The notes below the pieces were generated by a model. It saw only the letters and a list, made by a program, of their open reading frames with translations, was not told the DNA's origin and did no database searches. The position numbers and the translations under genes are program-made. Of a stretch of 64,000 nucleotides of DNA, positions 21,041-31,812 are shown piece after piece. Position 1 is the stretch's first letter, and every line of letters starts with the position of its first letter. The stretch comes from Bolinopsis microptera (taxonomy: Eukaryota; Ctenophora; Tentaculata; Lobata; Bolinopsidae): the NCBI RefSeq assembly GCF_026151205.1, contig NC_087076.1, positions 21,384,828 to 21,448,827 on the forward strand, written 5' to 3'.

Positions 21041-21290
21041 TAACTGGTGTATCAACGACACCACCATCGACACCAAGAAAGAACATGACTCACCCAAATC
21101 TGACGAAGAAAGCCAGGATAATAGTAACAACCAAGCACAGCTTGTCCTAGGATCTCTGAAGAGAAGGCTGGAGGGTATTGAAGAGGGAGTGGTCCTGGGG
21201 GTGGAGGGACAAATGAACCATCTCATCAGAAAGGCGCAAGATCCCGCTAATCTTCCTCGTATATTTGTTGGCTGGCAAGCCTGGATATGA
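21034..21290 (+). CDS. ATM-like: ATM-type FATC C-terminal exon (partial)
   Basis: The frame reads DTFNWCIND, an acidic linker, then LGSLKRRLEGIEEGVVLGVE, GQMNHLIRKAQDPANLPRIF and ends VGWQAWI before TGA at 21,288. FATC domains close all PI3K-like kinases. The pattern EEG.VL.V.GQ...LI..A.DP.NL.R.F.GW.AW is that of ATM rather than ATR or mTOR. FATC supports kinase activity and partner binding at the protein's extreme C-terminus. A possible acceptor (ATATGAAG) is at 21,033 and lies inside duplicated segment D1. Only this last exon was found; the kinase domain is not seen in the window. It may be a genuine last exon with distant upstream exons, or a stranded fragment. Confidence 0.8.
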
Positions 21291-21574
21291 ACAATTAAGT
21301 AAAAAGTTTCAATAACTTTCCTCCTGAAATGGATATATACTTAAAGTTATTTGTTACTCGAACGTTATGAAATATTGAAGTATAAAACTATAAATAGAAC
21401 AGAATTCTAGTAAATAGTTGTTAGGAATAAGTTTCCTTAACCCATATAATACCAACAACTCTAAACGTTCGAATTTTTTGATGAAATTTTATTTCCTAAG
21501 CACTGAGGTACCAACTCCGACGGTGCAATAATTATTTTGAAAAAATTTATATTTTTTTTAGCTTTTTCGACCCG

Positions 21575-21730
21575 TACTTTTAAAAGTTCATTGTTGGAGC
21601 TTTCTTTTTTGGAACATTGCATCGTACTTTTAAAAGTACATCATATCTGAATGATGTACTTTTAAAAGTACGGGTTTAATAAATAATGTACTTTTAAAAG
21701 TACGGGTTTAATGAATAGTGTACTTCTGGA
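21575..21730. repeat. GTACTTTTAAAAGTAC palindromes, cluster 1
   Basis: Copies start at 21,575 (last base changed), 21,625, 21,657 and 21,689, the last three exactly 32 bp apart. The pair at 21,625/21,657 makes a hairpin with 21-bp arms around ATCTGA. Downstream a decayed copy follows (GTGTACTTCTGG). Confidence 0.85.
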
Positions 21731-22049
21731 GGTATGTTACTTAATTAAACAGAAACTCTGGGTCAGATAATAAAACTAAAAGCCCTTGTCAGAATGGCTG
21801 AATAAAATGTAAACAATACCAAACAAAATTTAAGTGGTACACTAAACAAATCATGATGGTGGGAACAGCTATACTTATAAACAATAAACTACTATGATAA
21901 TTCCATTTACCAATTTACTAGAATTTTACGAAAATTGTCTGGTTTTGTGCTTTTTACTCTAACTGATGATAAGGCTTAAAACAAAGCACACAAAGTGCAA
22001 CGTCACACACTTCGCACTTAGCCAGACGCTTTTCACAACTTAAAGAATA

Positions 22050-23733
22050 CCGAAAATGGTGAGAATGAGAAGAGAGTAGCAGAGGCTGAGACAATTCTAG
22101 AGGAACAGAAGAAAGTAGCAGAAGCTGAAAGAGTTCTAGAGGAACAGAAGAAAGTAGCAGAAGCTGAGAGAGTTTTAGAGGAGCAGAAGAGAGTAGCAGA
22201 AGCTGAGCGTGTTCTAGAGGAGCAGAAGAGAGTAGCAGAAGCTGAGCGTGTTCTAGAGGAACAGAAGAGAGTAGCAGAAGCTGAGGGAGCTCTAGAGGAG
22301 CAGAAGAGAGTAGCAGAAGCTGAGAGAGTTCTAGAGGAGCATAAGAGAGTTCTAGAGGAGCAGAAGAGAGTAGCAGAAGCTGAGCGTGTTCTAGAGGAAC
22401 AGAAGAGAGTAGCAGAAGCTGAGAGAGCTCTAGAGGAACAGAAGAGAGTAGCAGAAGCTGAGAGAGTTCTAGAGGAGCAGAAGAGAGTAGCAGAAGCTGA
22501 GCGTGTTCTAGAGGAACAGAAGAGAGTAGCAGAAGCTGAGAGAGCTCTAGAGGAACAGAAGAGAGTAGCAGAAGCTGAGAGAGTTCTAGAGGAACAGAAG
22601 AGAGTAGCAGAAGCTGAGAGAGTTTTAGAGGAGCACTGAGCAGAAGAGAGTAGCAGAAGCTGAGCGTATTCTAGAGGAGCATAAGAGAGTAGCAGAAGCT
22701 GAGAGAGTTCTAGAGGAGCATAAGAGAGTAGCAGAAGCTGAGCGTATTCTAGCTTTCTAGAGGAGCAGAAGAGAGTAGCAGAAGCTGAGAGAGTTCTAGA
22801 GGAGCATAAGAGAGTAGCAGAAGCTGAGAGAGTTCTAGAGGAGCAGAAGAAGGTAGCAGAAGCTAAGCGTATTCTAGAAGAGCAGAAGAGAGTAGCAGAA
22901 GCTGAGAGAGTTCTAGAGGAGCATAAGAGACTAGCAGAAGCTGAGAGAGTTCTAGAGGTGCAGAAGAGAGTAGCAGATGCTGAGAGAGTTCTAGAGGAAC
23001 AGAAGAGAGTAGCAGAAGCTGAGAGAGTTCTAGAGGAGCAGAAGAGAGTAGCAGAAGCTGAGAGAGTTCTAGAGGAACAGAAGAAAGTAGCAGAAGCTGA
23101 GAGAGTTCTAGAGGAACAGAAGAAAGTAGCAGAAGCTGAGAGAGTTTTAGAGGAGCAGAAGAGAGTAGCAGAAGCTGAGCGTGTTCTAGAGGAACAGAAG
23201 AGAGTAGCAGAAGCTGAGAGAGTTTTAGAGGAGCAGAAGAGAGTAGCAGAAGCTGAGCGTATTCTAGAGGAGCAGAAGAGAGTAGCAGAAGCTGAAAGAG
23301 TTCTAGAGGAGCATAAGAGAGTAGCAGAAGCTGAGCGTATTCTAGAAGAGCAGAAGAGAGTAGCAGAAGCTGAGAGAGTTCTATAGGAGCAGAAGAGAGT
23401 AGCAGAAGCTGAGAGAGTTCTAGAGGAGCAGAAGAGACTAGCAGAAGCTGAGAGAGTTCTAGAGGAACAGAAGAGACTAGCAGAAGCTGAGAGAGTTCTA
23501 GAAGAACAGAAGAGAGTAGCAGAAGCTGAGCATATTCTAGAGGAACAGAAGAGAGTAGCAGAAGCTGAGAGAGTTCTAGAGGAGAAGAAGAGAGTAGCAG
23601 AAGCTGAGCGTATTCTAGAGGAACAGAAGAGAGTAGCAGAAGCTGAGAGAGTTCTAGAGGAGCATAAGAGAGAAGCAGAAGCTGAGAGAGTTCTAGAGGA
23701 ACAGAAGAGAGTAGCAGAAGATCTAGGATTGTA
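22050..23733 (+). pseudogene. 39-bp (13-residue) coiled-coil repeat gene, interrupted
   Basis: About 42 units encode AERVLEEQKRVAE on the plus strand. The frame opens after a possible acceptor (CGCACTTAG) with an NTENGENEKRVAE lead-in and closes with VAEDLGL and TAA. It would be a long charged alpha-helical rod. Three faults break it: a 7-bp insertion with TGA near 22,636, an 8-bp insertion near 22,752 (the two sum to 15, restoring frame), and a TAG near 23,384 (CTAGAG to CTATAG). The opposite strand is open over 365 codons, but only because of the repeat. It could be a decayed gene or a repeat array with assembly errors. Confidence 0.6.
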
Positions 23734-23741
23734 AACATTAA

Positions 23742-24300
23742 GCGGGGGGGGGGGGGGGGGGGGGGATCAGGTACCAAGTGCCGTACGTAACGTCGAATAA
23801 GTGCAACTTTGGAATTTACAAAAAAAAACCCACCCACCCCCTTCGCGGTACTAACTGTATTTTTTCGGATAATATTTAGGACACCCACCCCTTTTGCGGT
23901 ACTAACTTTTGAGAAATCACGGTACTGACTGTGTTTTGGTATATAAAATAAGATACCCACCCATAAATTGCTTTAAACAGCTCATTAAACATTGGGAAAT
24001 GGACAAATTATACCCACTATTTAGTAGGGGGTTTCTTTTCAATGCAGTCGAATTAAATAAAAAGTTGCAAAAAAAGGAAACAAAATAAAAAAACCCAAAA
24101 AAAGGAAAAAAACCTCAAAACCCAAAACAAAACCCATTCCCAAAATTGAAATTTGAGGTAAAATGGATTTTTTGGGGTTGGACACCCCCTTAGTACCTTG
24201 TACTAAAAATTAGCAGCAGACCCACCACTTAGTACAAAAGTACTAACTGTGTTTTGGAAGAAAATATGACCCACCCCCCCCCCCCCCACGTCACGTACGA
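23742..24300. repeat. Dispersed repeat family R1, copy 2, with G/C tracts
   Basis: It starts at a G run (about 23,742-23,765) with ATCAGGTACCAAGTGC. It repeats the CCCACCCACCCCCTTCGCGG and GAGAAATCACGGTACTGACT motifs of copy 1 and ends in C runs at about 24,273-24,289 and 24,318-24,332. An internal segment (about 23,970-24,120) is absent from copy 1. Confidence 0.75.
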
Positions 24301-24547
24301 TTCTGACCTTATGACCCCCCCCCCCCCCCCCCGCATTAAGAAAGAGTATATTGAAGGCCGCTCTGGAAGACGTGGAATAACCGGGTGAAAACGTGGATCC
24401 TTCAAGATCGACTAAATCCCAGAAGTCACAACAGAAAGTTTCTGTTGTGACTTCCATTCTGATTCAGAACAATTTACCTGCCATTACAGTCTTACTGACA
24501 TTAATCATGCCAGCACACATTGTGTAGTCTATATAAATTATAAACCT

Positions 24548-25019
24548 GTACTTTTAAAAGTACATCTTTCGTGAAACCTGTCCTTTTAAAAGTACATCAT
24601 TCGAAGATAATGCACTTTTAAAAGTACGTACTTTTAAAAGTACATCATTGTCTAGAATGATGTACTTTTAAAAGTACACCCAATTTACATCTCAATTAGA
24701 GGCAATTTATGATTTTTATGTCGCCCCACATTATTGCCTATTTATTGCACGATCGTTTAGGCAATATTAAAAAACCAAATTTGGGATCCATCAAAGTTGG
24801 AGAATTGGCTGGTGGTACCGAGAATTTACCATTTTTCAAAGTACCATTTTTGACCACCTTTGCAAACATCCTATAAATTTCTTGCTTTTCTTAACCATCT
24901 GGTCAGGGTGTTAAAATCATCAGCAGACCTTTTCTAACCTAATGCAAAAAACTGTATCAAAAAATATTTGTCACGAGACAAGTTAGGTCACTGTTTATGA
25001 ACCGTACTTTTAAAAGTAC
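24548..25019. repeat. GTACTTTTAAAAGTAC palindromes, cluster 2
   Basis: Copies at 24,548, 24,579 (one change), 24,612 (one change), 24,628, 24,662 and 25,004. The pair at 24,628/24,662 forms a hairpin with arms ending ACATCATT/AATGATGT, the same design as in cluster 1. Confidence 0.85.
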
Positions 25020-25054
25020 CGTGGAAGAATATGGGTTAAGGCTCACCCGCCTTC

Positions 25055-25620
25055 CTTTGGGCTCACCCTGATTTTTTTGTGAAACTTTGAATTTCGAGGT
25101 AGCGGTTGATCAACGGACTAGGACCGGTGACCGAACTCTTGAGGGGGTCCCGGACCCCAACCGCCCATATTTGGTCCAAATCGGACCAAATTTAGCCAAA
25201 TATCCTGAACATGCCCAAAACCCAGGTGCTCTACTTGTAGCTAGTGGTCCTCTGAACTCGTATATATGAATTTCATTAAGATTGGACAACAAAATGACTG
25301 AGTTATGAGCTAAAACTATATGCCCATATTTGGGCAACGTACCAAATTTGATCGATTTTGGCTATACTAATAAATTGGTCAAATATCAATATTTTTGAAT
25401 GAAACCAAATTAATATAAAAGGTAAGCCTAAACTACATATACACATTCTCTACGATTATCAGCTCAATATCTGCCTAACTGTGGATTCTGTCGTAAAAAA
25501 TGAACAAAATCGCCCATATCTCAGTTCGCGATATGGGCACCCTTTGGCGGTCACCGGTCCTGGTTTGTTGGTGCTATCTCGAAACCAAGGCCCATCGCAC
25601 GATATGCGTCATATTTCAGA
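25055..25620. repeat. Dispersed repeat family R2, copy 2
   Basis: GGCTCACCCTGATTTTTTTG through ATCTCAGTTCGCGATATGGG reproduces copy 1 (9,640-10,555) without the TTGGTCGCTT array. Short open frames here are repeat shadows. Confidence 0.8.
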
Positions 25621-25844
25621 ACGACTAACAATTATAGCCAGTGTGGTCTTAATTTGGTACCTGCATAATATTTTTATATTGATAGAATTATATTAAAATT
25701 GAAACTTTTCATTTATAAAAAAATAAATTTAAAAAAAAAAAACACAATAATAATAGATAAAAAGTTTTGCGCGGCAGATGTATATTCGGCATTAAGGTCG
25801 TCAATGACTGACCTATTTCCCGGCAACATGACTGTGTTGAACTG

Positions 25845-26505
25845 CGTTGAATCCTGTGAAAGATGGTCTTCTATCTGATTGAAAAGATTATTTATGTAAA
25901 TGATAATTTCTCCGATAAATTATTTTGATATTTTCTCATCTCTTTGAAAGGGAAAATATAATCTAATAATCACCATTAACAATCAATACCATAGCCAATT
26001 AAATGTTGGTCAATCGAAATTAAAGTAATTTCTTGACAAATTGTTTCCTATGGATAAATTGAAGAATTGTTAATTGTAAAACTGAAATTAATATTGATCA
26101 AAAAGAATAAACGAAATCACTCCTTTTTGTAGGGCTTCTCTTCCTCTATCTCGTCCAGCTCGGTCGTTTCTGTGAAGGAATTTTTAATCTTGTACGTTTT
26201 GACGATTTCCTTCATGTAGGTTTGAGCCATCCTTTTATATAAGGATACGCTATTTAAATGTTTTACAGGAAAATAAACTGGTTTTTTGGTGAGCATTTTG
26301 TTGGGTAAAATACATTCCAGATAGCAGGTAGAAGCAGTCTTGGAATAGGCAGTATAATTATTTACGTGGTAAAAAATAATAAAATATTACTCACTGTAGG
26401 CAACTTTTATTATTTTGCCAAGGTGTTTACCCCCTCCCCACTTTCCTTCAACTATTTTTGATAGCTCAATGTCCTTATCCTACACCTGAAATGGGAAGCT
26501 ACTTT
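25845..26505. repeat. Locally duplicated segment D1, copy 2
   Basis: It matches 20,410-21,040 with few differences. One is a block in place of GGATGGCTT near 26,240-26,275 that contains TTTAAATGTTTTACAGGAAA, which is also found at about 27,115-27,135. Confidence 0.85.
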
Positions 26506-26819
26506 TATAATTTTTGCAGCCACCCCAAATCACCGAAAATTAATACTTCTTTTCCGTTTTCTTGTGCTTTAGACAACATTTCGTTGGTCTCTGGGTAGTT
26601 TCCGTTTATGTTATACCAAGCACAGAGTAGCATACCATAGTGGTTCCAGGCGTTCAAGCATTTCTGGTATGCCTTTTTAACGTTAGAGATCGCTGCCTTG
26701 GGATTTCCCAAGCCGTAGCAGCTCCATGTAGATGACGACTTCTCCAGTTTTGATTCCTCGGTGTGGACCATCCCGCCTGATATGTTATAAGGTGAAAGAA
26801 ATCTTAGGTAACTGCACAT
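26117..26819 (-). CDS. Triplicated minus-strand gene, copy 2 (exons)
   Basis: The 5'-most exon, after the acceptor CATATCAG at about 26,785, reads KLEKSSSTWSCYGLGNPKAA and ISNVKKAYQKCLNAWNHYGM, and reaches KAQENGKEVLIF near a GTGATT donor. An 85-bp exon (26,395-26,479) reads DKDIELSKIVEGKWGGGKHL to the donor GTGAGT. Then CFYLLSGMYFTQQNAHQKTS follows, and a separate tail MAQTYMKEIVKTYKIKNSFT at 26,117-26,230. Not every junction phase could be reconciled. A soluble helical protein is likely; the family is unrecognised. This is the most complete of the three copies. Confidence 0.45.
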
Positions 26820-27119
26820 ATTATCTTACCATGTGGGGCCTACCATGGCCATCATTAATAATCGACATTCAAGTGTAAAGTTGCTGTAATATTCTTGCAA
26901 CTAGTGTACTGGGTCGTTTGTGCCAGCGATCTGCAATACGGTGCTAGAAATAGTGTTTTAGCGAATTTTTGTTAAACTTCGATTTTGTTCTCCAAAAAAA
27001 GCCAAGTCATCTGGTAGCTGGTGATTGAGGAGCTTTTTCTGGAACTCGCGAATCAGTATTGCTGTCTAGGAGGTTGCTGTCTACTCCCTCAGTCTCTACC
27101 TACTACTAAACTCTTTAAA

Positions 27120-27665
27120 TGTTTTGCAGGAAATTAAACTGTTTTTTTGGTGAGCATTTTGTTGTATTGGGTAATACATTCCAGAAAGCAGGTAGAAGCT
27201 GTCTTGGATGGAAATAGTCTTGGAATAAGCACTATAATTATTTACTTAGTAAAAAATAATAAAATATTACTCACTGTAGGCAATTTCATTATTTTGCCCA
27301 GATGTTTACCCCCTCCCCCACTTTACTTCAACTATTTTCAATGGTTGAATGTCCTTATTTATAAGTTACTTTTATCATTTTTGCAGTGAGGTAACAGCCA
27401 CCCCACCCCAAATCACTGAAAAAGAATGCTTCTTTTCCATGTTCTTGTGCTTTAGACAACATATCTTTGACTTCGCTGGGTGGTTTCCGTTTACTTTATA
27501 CTTAGCACAGAGTAGCATCGCTTTCCAATAGTGGTTCAAGGCGTTCAAGCATTTCTGGTATGCCTTTTTTACGTTTGAGATCGCTGCCTTGGGATTTCCC
27601 AAGCCGTAGCAGCTCCATGTAGATGACGACTTCTCCAGTTTTGGATTCTCGGTGTGTAACTGCAC
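27120..27665 (-). pseudogene. Triplicated minus-strand gene, copy 3 (damaged)
   Basis: It shares KLEKSSSTWSCYGLGNPKAA and ISNVKKAYQKCLNALNHYWK with copy 2. A 2-bp difference after the NGNHPA region shifts the frame. The KWGGGK exon equivalent has also lost its frame (poly-G change near 27,315). The downstream FYLLSGMYYPIQQNAHQKNS part is open. Confidence 0.5.
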
Positions 27666-27931
27666 ATATTATCTTACCATGGGGGGCCTACCATGGCCAT
27701 CATTAATAATTGACATCCAAGTGAAAACTTGTCATATTCTTGCAACTAGTGTAGTGGGTCGTTTGTGCCAGCAATCTGCAATACGGTGCTAGCAATAGTG
27801 TTTTACCAAATATTTGTTAAACTTCGATTTTGTTCTCCAAAAAAACCAAGTCATCTGGATTCTGGTAGCTGGTGATTGAGGAGCTTTTTCTGGAACTCTC
27901 GAATCAGTATCGTGCACACGTGTCGGGACAG

Positions 27932-28150
27932 TTAGGGTCGCTGAGAACTGTTGTTGAAGGATGTTAGCGAGTTACTGTCGTTCAGGAGAGTAGAGATGTT
28001 GTGTTTCACTTTGGAGAATGATTTGGCATAGGAGAAGAAATATTTGGGGTTACTTTTGATCCGTTCCACCGCTCTCCTTTCACCTTGTTCGAGGTGGTTG
28101 ACTATGGCCTCCTTTATCTCATAGCACACCAGCCCGATCGCGTCTTCTAG
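27932..28150 (-). CDS. Retroelement-style linker exon (NPKYFFSYAKSFSK)
   Basis: The frame EDAIGLVCYEIKEAIVNHLE, then ERIKSNPKYFFSYAKSFSKV and KHNISTLLND resembles the stretch between endonuclease and reverse transcriptase in CR1/jockey-type non-LTR retrotransposons, from memory of that family. An acceptor (GAAACTAG) gives a phase that matches the 57-bp exon at 28,210-28,266. The frame stops soon after and no RT follows downstream, so it is cut short. It may be a gene that has absorbed retroelement sequence. Confidence 0.45.
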   Translation of the reverse strand, partial: LEDAIGLVCYEIKEAIVNHLEQGERRAVERIKSNPKYFFSYAKSFSKVKHNISTLLNDSNSLTSFNNSSQRP

Positions 28151-28209
28151 TTTCTTAATCATATTATCGATTTTTTAATTTGTCAATTGTATTGCACAAT
28201 AATTCATAC

Positions 28210-28266
28210 CTTGTTCATCTTGGTTTGATTTCGAGTTTTCGGGGGTCTGAGATGGTGTTTCAGAAC
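28210..28266 (-). CDS. 57-bp internal exon of the duplicated gene, copy 1
   Basis: Acceptor ATATTTCCAG and donor CAAG|GTATGA bound SETPSQTPENSKSNQDEQG, a hydrophilic linker. Phases (2 + 54 + 1) match the exons on both sides. An identical exon lies at about 30,130-30,186. Confidence 0.55.
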
Positions 28267-28400
28267 CTGGAAATATGACAAATTACATAACATTTGGTAA
28301 ATTATGGTTAAATTTCCACTCTCGTACGCGATATAAAAGATTCAATTGTTAAAGCCTATATTTAAGAACCGAAAAAATATTATATTTTTGATTGTCTGAC

Positions 28401-28545
28401 TCAGTAGTTCGTCACACTGCACCAGCATAGGAAGGTTCATGCTTGCGGCACTTGTAATTGACACCGAGATCACCCGTTCCACCCGTGTTTGGGACCACTT
28501 GTTCTGTTCCTGTTGTGTTTCCAACTGGACGAAGTTCTTATGGTA
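28401..28545 (-). CDS. Internal exon of the duplicated gene, copy 1
   Basis: After the acceptor ACAACCAG the frame reads YHKNFVQLETQQEQNKWSQT and RVERVISVSITSAASMNLPM to LVQCDELL, where a GTCAGA donor gives a phase that joins the 57-bp exon. It is repeated at about 30,321-30,465. No family recognised. Confidence 0.45.
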
Positions 28546-29220
28546 CTGGTTGTGTCCCAATGTTCATAATGAAATGAAAAATAAATAACTTTTTAACGAT
28601 TCTTTGATGTAACTTTTAATATATTAACACTTAACTACTTTCAAATGAGAGAATTCTTGCGTTTTTACTTAATCCCAAGGAGCAAGGAGTGTGGCCAATT
28701 GAAATATAGCTCACACAACTATCAGGATCAAATAAACGAACTAAATTCTTAATGAGTAGACTAGGATCATCAACACGTCAGCTAATTTCTCAAAATGTAT
28801 ATGTTTATTGTCAGTAAACTCATAAACGACACTTATTTTCTTGGATTCAAATATGTCATCATGTTGCTCACAGATTTTCGGTGTGATTCGTAATATGATT
28901 TTTGGTCAGAATAAAGATAAAATATATAAATTAAGAAAAATAAGTAAAGTAAGTAAATTAATAAAAATAGTTATAGTCCGTCAGTCCCAGTTAGACTCCT
29001 TAAAAAGGGTGTGCCTGGTAAACTGTAATGCTTACATACGTTTCTGTCAATTATCTAATTGAATAACAAGGGGATCAGAAGAAACTACATCCAACCCACT
29101 ACTGTCATGAAGATCATCAACCTTGGAGCTTTGGGTGAAACTTTCAGACTGTAATTTTAATTTGTATGATGCTAGATTACTAATATGCCTACGAATTTTA
29201 ATGATGTACTTTTTTCGTGT

Positions 29221-29727
29221 TTAAAAATAGCCCTCGTTTTCTTGTAGCGAGTCATCCCTGCCCCTATACTTAATCTGGTAACTTTCCATTGAACCAATAC
29301 ACTTGTCTAATATGACCAGATCCGTATCAGTCTCTCCATAAATTTTACTGAGACATCTAACCATGTTGCTATTTTTCATCAAGTTGTAATCTTTTACTTC
29401 GTCGCCTGCAAATTTATCTAAAATTCGCTGGTATGACTGAAGAAGCGTCGATTTAGCATGATTGTAAGTTGTTATATTAGCAGCAGATATTATAGAGCTG
29501 GATATGGGATCGCTAGTGGCACTGGGGAACGAATCCTGATTACCAACGTCTTCACTTATCAGTAAAGCCAAATTATTGAAGTTGAATCTTCCATTTACAA
29601 ATACTTTGTCTTTTACTCTTTCGTCAAATACATTTTTCTTGGTTGTTAGAATTTTTGAAATGCTCGAAATATGATTGTTGTTGATACCGAATCTAGGAAA
29701 TTCTTTAGCTTGGCAAGCAGGGCAAGT
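29221..29727 (-). CDS. 169-codon exon with N-terminal CPAC motif, copy 1
   Basis: After the acceptor AATACTAG the frame opens TCPACQAKEFPRFGI and stays open for 507 bp. It passes FVNGRFNFNNLALLI and KSTLLQSYQRILDKFAGDEV and ends LQENEGYF. The second copy (32,750-33,256) has exactly the same length with a handful of substitutions, so both appear to be under constraint or are recent. The single CxxC could be half of a zinc site. It is upstream (minus sense) of the exons at 28.4-28.5 kb, but an internal donor joining them was not resolved. Product unknown. Confidence 0.5.
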   Translation of the reverse strand, partial: TCPACQAKEFPRFGINNNHISSISKILTTKKNVFDERVKDKVFVNGRFNFNNLALLISEDVGNQDSFPSATSDPISSSIISAANITTYNHAKSTLLQSYQRILDKFAGDEVKDYNLMKNSNMVRCLSKIYGETDTDLVILDKCIGSMESYQIKYRGRDDSLQENEGYF

Positions 29728-30000
29728 CTAGTATTAAATAAATTTAATACTTAACCACTTAACTTAACCAGAGTTAACCATGTGATCTCAGCCAATCTGG
29801 GTTAAGCGTTTGAGAAATCAGTTTTAACAATTATCATAATTTTAATGACCTGTGAGCTTATTTATCTGTATTTCGAGTTTAGTCCATGATAGAGTAGTCC
29901 GTACACCCTGGAAGTAGCCCGTACCTAATAAAGTATATAACTATAACAGGTTATTGATCAATCACAGTTCAAATATAAGTATATAACAGTTACAGTCTTT

Positions 30001-30593
30001 CACCTTGTTCGAGGTGGTTGACTATTGCCTCCTTTATCTCATAGCACACCAGCCCGATCGCGTCTTCTAGTTTCTTAATCATATTATCGATTTCTTAATT
30101 TTTCAATTGTATTGCACAATAATTCATACCTTGTTCATCTTGGTTTGATTTCGAGTTTTCGGGGGTCTGAGATGGTGTTTCAGAACCTGGAAATATGACA
30201 AATTACATAACATTTGGTAAATTATGGTTAAATTTCCACTCTCGTACGCGATATAAAAGATTCAATTGTTAAAGCCTATATTTAAGAACCGAAAAAATAT
30301 TATATTTTTGATTGTCTGACTCAGTAGTTTGTCACACTGAGCCAGCATAGGAAGGTTCATGCTTGCGGCACTTGTAATTGACACCGAGATCACCCGTTCC
30401 ACCCGTGTTTGGGACCACTTGTTCTGTTCCTGTTGTGTTTCCAACTGGACGAAGTTCTTATGGTACTGGTTGTGTCCCAATGTTCATAATGAAATGAAAA
30501 ATAAATAACTTTTTAACGATTCTTTGATGTAACTTTTAATATATTAACACTTAACTACTTTCAAATGAGAGAATTCTTGCGTTTTTACTTAAT
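30001..30593 (-). CDS. Duplicated gene, copy 2 downstream exons (truncated)
   Basis: It is nearly identical to 28,075-28,670 and includes the 57-bp exon and the YHKNFVQLETQQEQ exon. The linker exon is cut at about 30,001, where an unrelated junction (CAGTTACAGTCTTT) begins. Copy 2 therefore lacks the NPKYFF region. Confidence 0.5.
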
Positions 30594-31812
30594 TTTTATT
30601 TCAAAATTCAAATAAACTTTACATCAATGTATTACAGTTATATTCAATAAAAAGACCACAATATCTCCTGTGAAGCAAAAACATGGAAAAAGAGAGCTAG
30701 AAAAATATTCATGATACTCAACACTACCAGACTCAGCTGGAGTGAGAAACAAATTGTAAAAACATCAACGTAAAATTTATTTCGGCTGAACCAAAACACG
30801 GTGGTAAGACCATAATAACATTGGTGCCGACCCTACATAAAATCATTAATAAATAATCAAGAGAACAAATTTAAATGTATACGATACCTTCTTGCTACTA
30901 CTCCACAAACTTACACGACATAACAACAAAATAACATAATTAAATAATATTATAATAAAACAATCTACAATCTAGCCACTCACGTACTGCGTGACGCGCT
31001 TGTTTCGGGTTGTTTCATAAAAGAAAAAACGGCGCGTTCTACTGCAGGTGCGAGGGGCAAATTATAGAGAGTATGACATTCATAAAGTAAAATATATATA
31101 TAATAATATTCCATGATGGGCCATCTAATCAGGCCAGCATACGTCAGAAGACCAGAGAAATTCAGTTAGCTTTGTTTTGAAAATAGAAATTTTCTCAGTC
31201 TGTCTAACATAGGCTGGCAGTGCATTCCACAGAAGCATTGTTCTATAAAAGAAGCTGTTTCTGAAACTATCGCAGTTTGGTACAATAGAGCAGGTATATG
31301 TGCTGGTGTCAAGTCCTTCAATGACTGATGCCGTGCTCCTTGTGTACCTCATTGTTCCAGCTTCAACAACAGTAATATATTCAGGTAGAGATATACTTAC
31401 CAAATCATTTACTATTTTATAGAAGAGCGTAATTGAATTATGGATGAACTTAGATCTAATGGGTAGAATTTTAAGCTCCTTCTGCTTCTCATAGAATTCA
31501 ATATCACTATAATGATCAAACTGTTGTCCATTGATCCATTTGATCGCTCTTTTCTGGATTGCCTCAAACTTCGACATGTGTGTCGATCGCTGAGGACACC
31601 ATATAACTGAGCAATGTTCAAAGATTGATCTTACAATGGTAAGGTAGAAAGCCCTCTTTTGGCGTTTATCCATGGTAAAATGACAGGTTCTCTTTAAGAG
31701 CCCAAGCTTTGAGCTTGCTTTAGATATCAATTGATCACAATGTGCACCCCACAGAAATCTGTTGTTCATTATTACACCAAGATCTGTATGGGATGCCACA
31801 TAATCAATTATG
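30594..31812 (-). mobile_element. 5'-truncated non-LTR retrotransposon, 3' part
   Basis: The insertion point is fixed by comparison with the empty copy at about 28,667-28,690 (GTTTTTACTTAA...GGAGTGTGGCC). The 3' end, on the minus strand, is at about 30,594 in an A/T-rich run; the 5' end is at about 31,812. Short ACTTA sequence flanks both ends. It contains the C-terminal RT region (next entry) and a ~530-bp 3' untranslated part. Confidence 0.75.
31125..31799 (-). pseudogene. C-terminal region of non-LTR reverse transcriptase
   Basis: It reads DLGVIMNNRFLWGAHCDQLI, SKASSKLGLLKRTCHF, then YLTIVRSIFEHCSVIWCPQ and KFEAIQKRAIKWINGQ. These are the thumb/C-terminal signatures that follow the YADD core in jockey/CR1-like pol proteins. 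The catalytic core itself is absent because of 5' truncation. The 224-residue frame is otherwise open to WSSDVCWPD, so insertion is fairly recent. Confidence 0.8.

Noticed and set aside
22863-23960. 365-codon open frame on the minus strand (LLLLSSVPLELSQ repeats)
   Set aside because: It is the antisense shadow of the 39-bp repeat array; the unit is a multiple of three and lacks a stop in that frame. The plus-strand frame has coiled-coil composition and a proper end.
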